Source: Xylogone sp. PMI_703
Taxonomy: Eukaryota; Ascomycota; Leotiomycetes
NCBI GenBank assembly: GCA_021399445.1
Contig: JAJTUQ010000003.1
Span: forward strand, 6,386,001 to 6,450,000
Reading direction: 5' to 3'
Length of the DNA stretch: 64,000 nt
The notes below the pieces were generated by a model. It was not told the origin of the DNA and searched no databases. It saw only the letters and a program-made list of their open reading frames with translations. Position numbers and translations under genes: made by a program. Shown piece after piece: positions 9,850 to 22,141 of the stretch (its first letter is position 1; each line of letters opens with the position of its first letter).

Positions 9850-12800
9850 TCAAATAACTATAAAAAAACTCTTCTCCCCTTCCCTCGCCTCCACCAAAGC
9901 CCTCTTACTGATCGGATCCTCAACACTCAACCGAATTCTCTCTGGTGTCGCCGGACTCTGCAACCTCAAAACCTCATTAACCCCCCACTCCCTCCTCGCC
10001 GCCTTCAACGCATTCCTAATAGCAAAAAACACAGAACTCCCCATAAACAAAGGCGGTTCACCAACACCTTTACTCCTCTGGATTGTCTTTTGATTCTCCC
10101 ATTCCACTTCCTTCAGCATTGTAACTCTAAAGTCCTGAGGGATATCTCTGAAACCAGGAATTTTGTAGCTGCCTGGTCCACGCGTAGCCAGTTGACCGGC
10201 CATCGGTCCACCTCGGAACCAGAGGGACTCTTCGGTTGTGAAAAGACCCATTCCTTGGACGAATGCGCCTTCGATCTGACCGTAGTCGATAGATGGATTA
10301 ATAGAGCGACCAATGTCCATTTTTACGTCTGCTCTCAGACATGTCCAGTCACCAGTCAAGGTATCGATCTCAACTTCTGCTGCCGCAACACCCTGCGTAA
10401 AGTAGAAAAACATCTGGCCTTTGTTGACGCCCCACTCATACCCGATATCAGGAGTTATGTAAAAGCCGTTTGCGCTTAGGTTTACGCGGTCCATGTAGGC
10501 TGCAGTGGCTAGCTCGCCCATCGATGCATTGGGTAGTTTCTCGCGATAAGGCTTAAGGCGCTCGTTCAGTTGCACGCAGGCGTTGAAGATGGCGTAACCG
10601 TTTAGATCGGACGACGCTGATGCGGCGGTTGCGGACGTGTTTGCGACTGTGTTTGTTGCTGTTTCGGAAATGAAGATTGAGGACATTGGGACTTGGAGTG
10701 CTTCGGCTGCGATCATGGTCATTTTGGTATGAAGCCCTTGGCCCATTTCTATGCCACCGTGAGCTACTAGAACAGAACCTAGTCATCAAGATCTCGGTAT
10801 TAGTATAGTTCTCATCCATCAGTCCGTCATATCTGCTGTAACAGGGGATATAACACTAAAAAGTTGGTGCTTACCGTCATGATAGATATGTACTAAAGCA
10901 CCAGCTTGATTTAGAAACAATGCTGTGAAGGAGATGCCAAATTTTGTTGGGATAAGAGATAGTCCCCGTTTTTTCCACTTATGCGTTTTGTTAAAACCTT
11001 CGACGGCGGCCTGTCGAGTGGCATAATCTGCCTCTAACTGAACTTGTTGGTACATCAGTGGTACGTGCCAATCTTTCAAAGCTTGATTGAAATGGGTTTC
11101 TTCGCCTGCTTTGTAAAAATTGAGTTCTCGGAGGCGTTCAACGGGCATTGAGAGATGGTCGGCGATTTCTTCCATAATGGACTCGGCAATAAAGATTCCT
11201 TGGGGTCCGCCAAAGCCACGAAATGCTGTATTGGACATGGTATTTGTTTTTGCTATACGGCCGCGGACATGGACGTTGGGAATAAGGTAACATCCATCGA
11301 TATGGGCCAATGCTCGCTCGCAAATACCGCCACTCATGTCTCTGGACCAACCACCGTTAGAATACACATCGCAGTCAAGTGCTTGAAGTTTCCCATTCTT
11401 TGCCGCAACTTTCCAGCGTGCCAGAAAAGGATGACGCTGGCCCGAAACGACCATATCTTCATCTCTATTAAGCATACATCTAACCGGCCGGCCAGACTTT
11501 TTGGCAGCCAGGGCACATATACCAGTAAGTTGAAATGCCCTAGTCTCTTTGCCGCCGAAACCGCCGCCAATCCGTTTCACCCTCGAAACGACCTTGTTCA
11601 GTTGGACGTCGCAAACTTGTGCAACGTAAGACTGAGTCTCCCTAGGATTCTGTGTTGATGCAAAGATTTCCATTTGTCCGTCCTCCGGATGGGGCACAGC
11701 AACAACTGCATTAGTCTCAAGGTAAAAATGTTCTTGGCCACCTATCCTAGTAGTTCCCTCCAGAATGAACAGCCCATCTTCACCATCTCTTTCGAAAACA
11801 CTAGATACATTTCCTTTCTTGATTTCCCTAAAAAACTCAAAATAGCTTTCTTTCTCAATAGCTTCCTCTATTGTAAAGATTGCCGGTAACTCTTCATAAG
11901 TGACTTTGACAGCACGGGCTGCCGCGCTTGCTTGACTTGCGGAACTCGCCAGAATCATGGCAATAGGTTGTCCAGCAGTAAATACTTCATTCACAGCAAG
12001 AAAAGGCTCACGTGAAACACCTGCACCCCAGATATTTGCTTGAGGAGAGGGCATATCGGTATGATCAACCCTATCGACAACACCCGGCAATTCCAAGGCA
12101 GCCTCATAATCAACTGAAATGATCCTAGCTCGCGCCTTTGTAGACAATACCAAAGCTCCATAGAGTTCGTTCTTCTGAACAGGAATATCATCAGTATATT
12201 GCGCTTCTCCAGTGCACTGCTTCAAAGCTGAAATATGCGGACTAGCCTTGCCCAGGATTTCCTGCTGGTAAGCAACCGTGCTAGCCCTGTCCTCTATTCC
12301 CTTTGAAATCTCTCGCTCAATCTCAGGGATAGCCTCAGCATCTGCTTTGTCAACCTCTAATTCCCTCAGAACTTCATGGTAAAATCTGTAGAAGAAACCG
12401 AAGGCGAGGGTCTTTCTGTATGTTGCCATTCCACCTGGAACACCAAGCCTCAGGTCAAAGTCTTTTTCGAGGGCATTCATAGCTCCCTCTAAAGTGGCCG
12501 GATCCGTCCACTTTGTGCCGACGAGATATGTAGCTGTATCTTTAGCATTGATAGTTGTAGGAGCCATACCACCGTAAGCTAGATCGACGTTCCTTACAGT
12601 ATGCATCTCATCAAGGGAAACTCGCAAGGCAGCATTGACAATAGCAATATCATCATTCTTCCTTTTGGACTGTTTGTAAGCACGGAAGAACTCCCCTTTT
12701 GCACTCGCTGCTGGTATTCTCAAACAGGCGATGACAGCATCAGCTGGTAATAAGGTAGTTCGGTAGGCCGTAAAGAACTCAGCCATTGGAATTTTAGTTT

Positions 12801-14187
12801 CTTTTTCTAGAGATTTCGCTAGAACAGTTGTGTTTGATGCCAAGAAAACAGGATTCAGATCCGATATTGGCGAAGCAGTTGCAAGATTTCCAGCAGGTGT
12901 GCCGACATTTCGAATTTGCCTTCCGGCAAAATATTTCAGTTGTTTATAGATAGCCGCGAAAGGCTGTCCTCTGATGGGTCCATAGTGCTCAATTGCTCTT
13001 TTGGCGATATTCTCGAGGTCTGTAAGGACGATATTGCCTCCTATTTCTAGGTAATCATCCTCGAAAGTGAATTGCCTTAGTTCTGCTATGTCGCTAATAA
13101 AAACTGATACTGGGTACTGCGTTGCTTTGAATTTGATTTCGATCTGGGTTTCCGTACTTCCACTAATGATTTTTGCAGACGGGTATATAGATTTAATCTC
13201 CAAAAGTTGTTGGAGTGTCACTGGTCTATACCATCTCTTCCTCTTGTTACCAAAAGCAAGAGGCTTAAATTCGTGCCTCGTTAATGCCGGGGGAAATATG
13301 AGTTCGGTGTCTTGCTTGTACTCGATGAAGCCCGGTGGAGTGAACCGCTTAATAGGTTGGCCGTCTTTGAAACCATTGCCTTTACAGCAACTACCCTCAG
13401 TATCCGCGTCCTCCCTTTCCATACAACACCCTCCTCCTCCATTTGATTTTGCCATTTCGCACGAAAGAGACTTCTCTTTACTGAAAGTTTGCGCAGCGTC
13501 CAAAATTGGCCTGTATCCAGTGCAGCGGCACAGATTTCCATCGAAAGCCTCTTCGATATCGCGCTCGCTTGGTCCCTCTTTGCTGCTGTTTCGCAAGATA
13601 GCATATAAACTCATTACAATTCCTGGTGTACAGAAGCCGCCTGCCTCCGTGTTAGTTACTGTTTGTCAAGTTTTGGCTGAGCAGAGTTGAGTAGACAGGG
13701 TAGAGGTTGCTCTGTTACGGACAATTCACCATGATTCAGAACTAGTCGTTAAGGGAACATCGATATAGAGAACACACGTACACTGGGAACCATTTCCCTT
13801 AGCTATCCTCTCTTGCGCAGGATGTGGACTTTTGACATTCCCAATACCTTCCACGGTAATGACATGCTTCCCATCGACACTAATCAACGGTGCTAGACAT
13901 GCGTTGACTGAGGCGTGGTATATTTTCTTGGTTGTAGGGTTATACTGAGAAACTACGACGGTGCAAGCACCACAACCTCCTTCTGCGCATCCGAGTTTCG
14001 TACCTGTGAGACCAACACCGCGAAGATATTCTAGTAGTGTTACTTCAGGATTTGCAGCATCGATGACAACTTTGGTGCCATTGAGATAGAAGCGGAGAGT
14101 ATCGTCATAAGAGGCCGTCACGGAGGAAAGGGCCTTGCACGAGCTAGGGAACACCGCTGGTTCTGGGGATACCGCGATTGGTGCCAT
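9850..14187 (-). CDS. hxA: Xanthine dehydrogenase (purine hydroxylase I)
   Basis: Molybdo-flavoenzyme that oxidises hypoxanthine and xanthine to uric acid in purine catabolism. Exons 13782-14187, 10875-13640 and 9850-10778 join in frame to 1366 residues, the usual family length. Domains in order: the plant-type 2Fe-2S domain ([10 protein letters not shown]), the second 2Fe-2S domain (CGFCTPG and [10 protein letters not shown]), an FAD domain, and the molybdenum-cofactor domains with [16 protein letters not shown] and the GVGEPPLF loop carrying the catalytic Glu. CERALAHI and AFRGFGG hold the Glu and Arg that bind purines in XDH (E802 and R880 of the bovine enzyme), favouring XDH over aldehyde oxidase. 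Intron 1 (13641-13781) splits the first Cys codon of CGFC. The paralogous purine hydroxylase II (hxnS type) is the main alternative. No other purine gene is adjacent. Confidence 0.9.
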
Positions 14188-15529
14188 ATTAGCTGGAAGA
14201 TGCCGTATAATAGCGATATGTGTTGGGTTTCGGAAATTCTTGTATCTGCTAGGGCTACAGTTGCAAATGACCTTTAAATGATTTAAAAATGGCTTGCAAA
14301 TAGCAAGATGCTACTTCCCTTCTAAGAGTGGCGAAATCAAACGGGTTGTTAAGAACGGCTTCGTCCCAGTCCAAGTGTATATTACAGGATTGGTGGATTT
14401 CTGCGATAATTCCTATTCGACCTTAGGTTAGAAATACCCCTAATATTTTTTTTCCCCGTATACTTATTTCGCGTGAATATTTTTAAGTTATTTGAAGAAT
14501 AATCCTAACTAAATTATACATTATAAATTATTTAATACCTATAAAAATACCTATAATATTAATTCTCTAATATCTCGCTAATATTATATAAACTAATAAC
14601 TAAAAGGCAATTAATTTTCCAAGTAAAAGCAGCGCCTGACGATTAAATAAAGCGAGGCATGCCACGACGTTAATATACTATGCACACGGCACAACCTACT
14701 ACTAATACACCTTCCATACTTTCAGGATACGCTGCCAATGATCTCATGAAAACGGTGTCCGTGTCAAGCGTATTTTAAGGTTAGGTGCTATTTCGAACCA
14801 CTCCTGGATGATACTGTAGTACTTATCTACTTAAAAGGTGTTGATGTGCCCGCCTTAATGACTCAGTGGCAATATAACAACACAGCCTCCCGCCTAAAAT
14901 TTCACGATCATGAATTTTCTTGTCACGATCAATCTTCTTGTTATCGTCTGGTTTGACCGTCCAAGAAGCTTCCGATTATTCCAGAAATTTGGACATCTTA
15001 TGCTCGTTAATTCTTGTTATGTCCGAAGTTCTGTGCCCAGCGGGTTTGTCGTCATCCAGTTATTTGAAATTCTCCCACTTACTGGTCACATTTGATGAGA
15101 AGTGGTGATTTTACATAATTTTTTCGTTTTTCGGCAAGTTTTGAAAGAGAAAGGAAGGAAGTGGAGGCAGGTTGATTGAATATGAGTTGTGTGGAGTAGA
15201 GTGGGATGAAATATGTTGCCCAGCTAGTAATAATGAAGCTATTCGAAGTGTTGAGACTTGGCAGCAGACTTGGTTCTCTAACCTAGAAATATAAACTCCA
15301 AATATAGCATTCTATATCATTAATTTGCATAACTCGTTAACCGCAAACAGCAATGGATCAGGAAACTAGAATCGTCTAGAGTTCCAGTGTCCTTCCTTTC
15401 CTAGGTCTTTCGTTGTACCTATCAGAGTTCTCCTTAGCTCTTCCTTTTGTATGTCTTATCCTTGAACACGAAATTTAAGAGCTGATACATGGCCTGACTT
15501 GACCGTGTCCCCCTGGTAGGCACCTATCA
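14188..15529. other. Intergenic with an AT-rich block
   Basis: No gene is supported. The XDH promoter should lie at the left end. Positions about 14420-14620 are nearly all A/T with scattered TAATA-like words, which fits an old RIP-mutated repeat, but no element ends are recognisable. Confidence 0.5.
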
Positions 15530-18500
15530 TTAGTCAGCATTGTCCCACATCTCTCTAAACCAAGCTTTGTCTCCTTCTCCGTCGTCGTCGTCCTCATCCT
15601 CTTCACTTCTACCATTAGCTTTCATCTCTACCTTCTTAGCTAACAACTCATCAGGCGTGCCAATCTCCACCATCTTACCCTTGTCCATAACAATGATAGT
15701 ATCAGCGTCCCTAATAGTATCCAATCGATGAGCTATCGTTATGATAGTGTGTTGAGTGAACTCCTTCCTAATGATGTGCTGCATGAGCTCGTCTGTCTTT
15801 GCATCCACGTTGCTTGTCGCCTCATCCAGTATTAAGATCCTAGATCTGTCTTTGAGGAGAAGAGCGCGGGCAAGACCGAAGAGTTGGAATTGGCCGTGCG
15901 ATAAAGGGGATTCTTTCAGTGAACCCTCGAGGGGATCAACTTCCTTTCTTGCTGTAGAGGAATTGTCTAAACTCTCCTCGTTAACCGGCGTTGCAGTCCT
16001 AATACGTGCTGCAGTATTGCAGGCGCGAGATTTGATGATGCCCCATAGCTGGACCTTCTCGAGCGCCGCGATAATTTCCTCATCGGAGGCGATGCTTGAT
16101 GGATCGATGCTGAGCCGTATACTTTCGTTCAGAACAAATCCGTCTTGTGGGATTGATATTAATCTTGATCGAATTGTCTCCCGTGGCACAGTGCATAGGT
16201 TGAGGCCGTCGATTGTGATGGAACCTGATTTCAGTTCAACTAGACACAGCAGCGAGAGCAGTAGAGTAGATTTTCCGCTAGTAGTCGAGCTTTAGTATCT
16301 TGCGTAGTTGCTGCAGTGCTCACTGACCTTCCAGTTCGACCACAAATTCCTATTTTCTGGCGGGGTGAGATCTTCATAGAGATGCCTTTCAAAGCGATCG
16401 TCTTAGGACTGCACGAAATTAGGTTCGTTCGGCGGGAACAAGGACAAGTAGGAAAAAAAATTCTCACTTGTATGCAGCAACAACTTCATTGAACTCAATA
16501 GCACCTTTGTCAGGCCACTCAGGAGACGGTTCGGAACACCCGCATCCTTTGTCTTCTGGTAGCAGGTTCTTCTCAAGCGTCTTGATACGAGAGACCGCCC
16601 CAAGGGAAGTCTCGAGTGCTGTCCACGACTGCAAGAGGCGCGTGAGAGTAGTAGAGATAGTGAGAATAATGTTCAAAGCAATACCGATCTGTCCTCCAGT
16701 GGTGGAGGCCTTGAAAGCAACAGCGAGGCTGACGACCAGAACGGAGAGACCTGCTACCAACATGTCAAGTACGAGGCTGAGCCACTGTTGAATAGAAAGC
16801 ATCATATAATAAGCCCCTTGGGATATGTCGAGGTTCTTAATGTTCTGATCGACAGATTGAGATTGCCAGCCAAAGGCACGGATATGCGAGATACCTTCTA
16901 GCTGCATGTTGTTAGTCCGAACCACGACATAGGGAGCAAGAAACGAACGTACTGTCTCTAGGAAATTTGAAAGGACCTTAGCTCGCAACTCGATGTCCAG
17001 GAATCGAATCTGGCGAGAAGTGCGCAGATATAGCTTCTGCAAGAAGTATAGTATCAAGAACAAGAAAGGTATCCCTACGGCTATGAAACCCTGAGTGATG
17101 AAGAGCAGCACCAACTGGGAAATCAGCTTGGAGAACTCTGTCGTAGAAGTCAGCTGTGGACTTATTATAGTCTAGGATTTCATTTCTCTCTTACGCCAGA
17201 AAGAATTCATCAAATGAAAAGGTAACGTGTGGTCTACGTAGTTCATATCTTCAATAAATCTATAGTACAAGTTAGATGCGGACTGGAAGTGCGTCCAAGG
17301 CGACTTACCGATTCAAGGTCACTCCAGCGTCTGTAACTGTAAAATAAGACAGCGGCGCTCTTAGGAATTGTGTTAGTAGTTTGTCCAATCGGTGTGAAAG
17401 AAAGGCGGCGGTGTTCAAACCTCATAATGATCTTCAGTAATCGGTAGTGAAGGACCTCTCCAGCTTTAGGAGCGATGATAATCAAGGTGAGCCTAAAAGA
17501 AAAACAATTTATTATAATCTTTGAATAAACGTGGAGAGACAGAGGCCTACCATATGATACATCCCGTGGTGGCGAATGCCAAAAGAGATGAGAGAGCATA
17601 CATTGCTGTATACCACCACATATGCAAACCGCCAGCTTCTGACCACGCCATGAGTATGGATGGTGTAATAGCCAATGCAACTCCATCTATAACATTACAG
17701 AACAGGAACAAAACTATTATTCGTAGACTAACGCTCTTGAAGTAATATACTGAAACGAAGTTAATTAGAAGATAGTAGATATATGAGGCTTGAGACATAC
17801 AATAGACGGAGAAGTCGCCAATTTTTCTTGAAAGATCCAATATATCAGGTTCCGAGGATGGTGTTGTGGCTAAAATATTTAAAGGCTTATCGTTGACCGT
17901 ATTCTGTGCAAGGTACGAAATCGACTCCTTGACTTGGGCCTTGCTAACATAGCTTGTAGAAGATCGAAGGTCGTCCCAAGTTCCTTGTTCCTCGATCTTT
18001 GAATTGGCAAGGACTATGACCCTGTCGGCTAGAGGTAGATAACGAGCTAATAGGGCATAAATAACTTCAAATATTCATAAAATACTTGTTTAGAAGCTTA
18101 CAGGCTTGACTCATAAGGACCACGGTCGTTTCATGTTTGCGTAAGATGCCATTAGGACCGATCAGCATCCCAGCTACACGAGCCTCAGTCTTCAAGTCTA
18201 ATGCGCTGAATACATCATCTAGAATGATGATCTCTGGTCTCGAATACACGACTCGAGCAAGTGCCTACCACGTGTGATGTCAGGAGGTAGTCTTCAGACA
18301 GGAAATAAAACCATATTCACGTACAACTCTTTGTCCTTGCCCGCCTGAAAGACTAACACCACGGCTACCGACAACTCCCAAATCTCCGCCGCTCAGTTGC
18401 TCGATATCTTCTTCTAAGCCACATGCGCGAATGACGGTCTTGTACCACTTTTCGTCGATTTCTGTCTCGTCCTCAGTACCGCATATCATCGTTCTAATGT

Positions 18501-20959
18501 TAGAGTTTATAAGCCAAGGCTTTTGAGCGCAGTAACCAATACGTTTTGTTGAGACAGATATCGAACCACGATCAGGAGTAACATCACCTAGAATGGCTCT
18601 GGCTAACGTTGTCTTGCCTGTTCCTACAGCCCCACAAATCACGTTCAGCGAACCTTTATTCAGCTGTACGCTTATTCCGTCCAAACATATATCAGCTGCC
18701 GCAGTTGGCCGAAGTACCACATCTTCAATTATCACTGCCAGAGACTCATCAATAGTAAGTTGGCCGTTCAAATCGTCTCCGCCAGTGTGTCCGTTTCCAA
18801 TTGGAGCTAAGATATGCGACTGTGGATTTGGCAAAACACGCTTGTCGTCTCGAGATGGCTCAAGTAGATATCTCTGAATTCTAGTGGCACAACCGTAAAC
18901 GGTGGCGAATTGAGGGAAAAGCGCAAGCAATATATTGGCGGGTGTTGTTACTAGAGTAATGGTAGCGACCGATGTGAATACTTTTGTTGGATCCAGCGGG
19001 CCTTTGCCACGGAGATGAGCATCTGCGGCATAAACTATCAAAGTCACAACGGGAGAGAGAATTCCAATTCCGTTGACTATCATTATTATTAGCTGCTCTT
19101 AAAGTACCGGTGGTGGAAAAGTTCTTACCTCCCAAGTTGAAGTAAACGACTATCCAGCGATAATTGAGTCCTGTGACCAGATCTATTATTCTTGATTTTT
19201 GGATTCTTACCATGACAGTTCTGGTTATTCCGAACTAATTCAAAACACAAATTAGAATATCAGGGGAGCGGTTTAAGACTGGTGAAATGGTCGAGAGGCA
19301 CGTACCATCTTGATGTTCTTGATGTAGTCGATCATGGAGGTCGTCAAAGCGATGCGTTTCTGCTTTGCTTTCTGCCAATTCGCCATCGATTCGCCAATCA
19401 TGCTTCCCGTCCATCTGGCCACTAGTGAGAAAACTAAGAATATAATGATTAGCATCATTCTTCATTATTTCGGGCCTTGAAATGACATTTACAGGCGACA
19501 GGGACGAGAACGGTTAGGCACCACCATCCGAGCTGACCCCAAAGCATACTCATGCCGATGAGAAACTCGATCATTTGCGCCCACGCTTCTTGACAGAGCC
19601 AAGCGAAGTTCTCTACGTTGTCAGTATCACTACTCATGTGTGAGACGGCGGCGGCACCATCATAAACACCATCACGCATTGTTAGACAACGAGTGTGGAT
19701 GAGCCCAACGAGTGCACCCCGAGACTGGACTTTGATCCTATTGTGATTTTGATAATAAATGCAAAAAGTTACCTATTTTGCCATTAGTATCTACAAAGGG
19801 CAAACCACTAACGAACAGCTTACCCCTAAGCCCACATAAATAACAAATGCAGCGAGGACGAGATGATAACCAGTATCATTCCGCCCCTCAGTTTCGTTCA
19901 TAGGCTCGGTTACATATCTGATGGTATTATTGATGAGAATTGGCTGTGAGTAGCGGAAAACGATCATAATCAGTCGAGGGATGGTGTTGATAAAAAGGCT
20001 GCCTTTTAAGAACAGGAACATGGCCCAAAGCAATGCACCCCCATCACTTGAGCCCTCTTTGGGTTCTAGCTTGGCTAGATTTGGGTCAATGATGCTCTGT
20101 AATAACTCGGGCAGGTGTATTACGTGCTTACCAGTCTTATCCCACACATATTGCATCCGCGCACGCAGATTTCTTGACTGTAGCCTATCATCGAGACCAG
20201 GTAGATCGCGATATGTAAGTACTTTGGAGTTGCCTAATAATATCAGACCATTGACCCAGACCAGGAATGCCCGGCTGAGGTCGCCACACGTTTGCTCGAC
20301 GGACAAGTCCTTATACGGTAATCTTAGGTAATCTCGTTTATTCCTGGATTCAAGAACGATGAGAAGTAACTTGAGGGCGAATGCTGCAGCAAGTACGGCG
20401 GTAGTGACAGAGCTCCCATAGTTTAGATAAATTGATCGAGGTAGGATTCCTTCACATATAACAGATGCCAGCAAATAAAGTATCAGCAAAGTAGAAGGCT
20501 TGACGGATCGACCATGCTCAAGGAAGGACAAATGGCAAACTGCAAGAGCAGCTACAAAAAAGACGACATTGACAGCAATGGAAAGGGTATCCGGACGCGG
20601 AGTAGACGTTAAACATAGAATCAGAGCAGCTATTTCCACGCTTGCTATAGCTACAGTGAGCAACTGCAAGGTTGTCAGCAAATTTCCTCTGACTTTCCCC
20701 CGAAGCACCCTACAGCTTTAACCGCTCCGGTGTAGTTTGGTAAGACTTTGAGACTTTCTCGATGTAGCTGAAAGGTTCGGACTGGGAAAATCAGCAGGAA
20801 TACCGCTGGGGGAATCAATAGCAATGCGATTTGAATGTTGGTGTGGTTGGGTCGAAAACTCTGACTAATATTATATGGATTGGACAAATGATTGTAAGAT
20901 ATAGTAAGGCCTAAACCTCCAAAGTGATGTTGCGGAAGGATAGACTGCGAATATTCCAT
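15530..20959 (-). CDS. ABC transporter, subfamily C (MRP type)
   Basis: Full-length ATP-driven exporter with the TMD0-TMD1-NBD1-TMD2-NBD2 layout, in about 14 exons. It starts MEYSQSILPQ at 20959 and ends at TAA (15530). The N-terminal third is a multi-helix TMD0 (about 19790-20950), followed by TMD1. NBD1 has Walker A GAVGTGKTT, signature LSGGQGQRV and Walker B IIILDDVFSALD. TMD2 includes APLSYFTVTDAG, which appears only after removing two introns. NBD2 has Walker A GRTGSGKST, split by an intron inside the Ser codon, a variant signature SHGQ in place of SGGQ, Walker B ILILDEATSNVD and switch His in AHRLD. All ATPase motifs are intact. The family exports conjugates and toxic metabolites; the cargo here is unknown. 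It has no close functional neighbour. Confidence 0.87.
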
Positions 20960-22141
20960 TGTGCCGTGAATTCATTGATTGGATGTGGAGACGACGAAGA
21001 AAAGATGGCCGCTCGAATGCTAGTTACGTCTCCAAACGATTTCTGACCTGCAAGATAGTGAGGGGCATCTGATGAACCTCGCGGATAAACGTGTGTATGA
21101 GGCATAGGCATGAGGATCGATAGAGGAAGGAACAGGCAACATGCTCCCTATCGCACCAACGGTACTATCGTATAAGTTGAAGAAAAATCCGAGTTTTACG
21201 TTAAAACTCGTATATAACACTTAAAAGTTTATAAGAAATTAAGTTTTGTAATATTATTATTTACAGTATCTCTTAATACAAAAAGCATTAAAATATAACT
21301 TATAAAAGATAAGTTAATACATTACTATAAATAATACTAAATTTCAAATATTTTCTTTTAAATTAAGAATTATATGTAAAACGGACTTAATAACTAAAGT
21401 AAAAGATAAAACAATATATATATAATATAATCATGAGAAAATATTTTAAGAATTCCGTAAACCAGGATTATATATCCTAACTATTTAATAAACATCCAGC
21501 ACATTTTAATATCTGCAAACCCCACACGATCGGCGAGTTTGCAAAACAGAAGCGCTAATTCCTACTTTAGTAGGAAGCATCCTGACTCGGACACATGCTC
21601 CCGTAGCTCTTAAAACTCAAGGGACAACTCGCATTTCTTGCTTGGGCCCCTCCCCAAATTGGTGTGGACAACACTCACTTCCCTATTGCGGCGTTGCAGC
21701 GTGTCATGCTATTAAATCTCTGTTCTTTTTAATAAACATCGGCCAGCTGGGAAGTTGTGAAGGTGAACGTGCGTGTGCGTATGGCAGCGAACTAGCGGAG
21801 CTACTCACGTAAAGTTCAAGGCAATGAGAATAAGCAAAGCCTGCATGCAAGACAATGGCATGCAAGGCAATTCAGAGGTTTCTCCGGATAATGACAGCAC
21901 ATCTTGGGAAGACCTTGTACTTGCAAGGCCCAAGAAGAAGGAATAGGGAATTTAGAATAAATACTCTATACCTTATTCCGAATATTGTCAAGCTCTACAA
22001 GCCTTACAAGGACTGCGTCCATGTGAAGTTCTATTATAACTCCTCTTATGGCAAATAGAAAGGTCACAACTCTTTTTTATATGACTTGCACTGGCGGCGT
22101 TCTGCGTAACTGAGTCTGTCCACGCGAAGTTGACACAGAAC
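20960..22141. repeat. AT-rich block and intergenic DNA, RIP-like
   Basis: Positions about 21190-21500 are almost entirely A/T, full of TATAA and ATTA words and stop codons in all frames. This is the pattern left by repeat-induced point mutation of an old transposon; no terminal repeat or coding remnant is legible. From about 21500 to 22141 the base composition rises step by step towards the GC-rich ORF that follows. No gene is supported. Confidence 0.45.
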
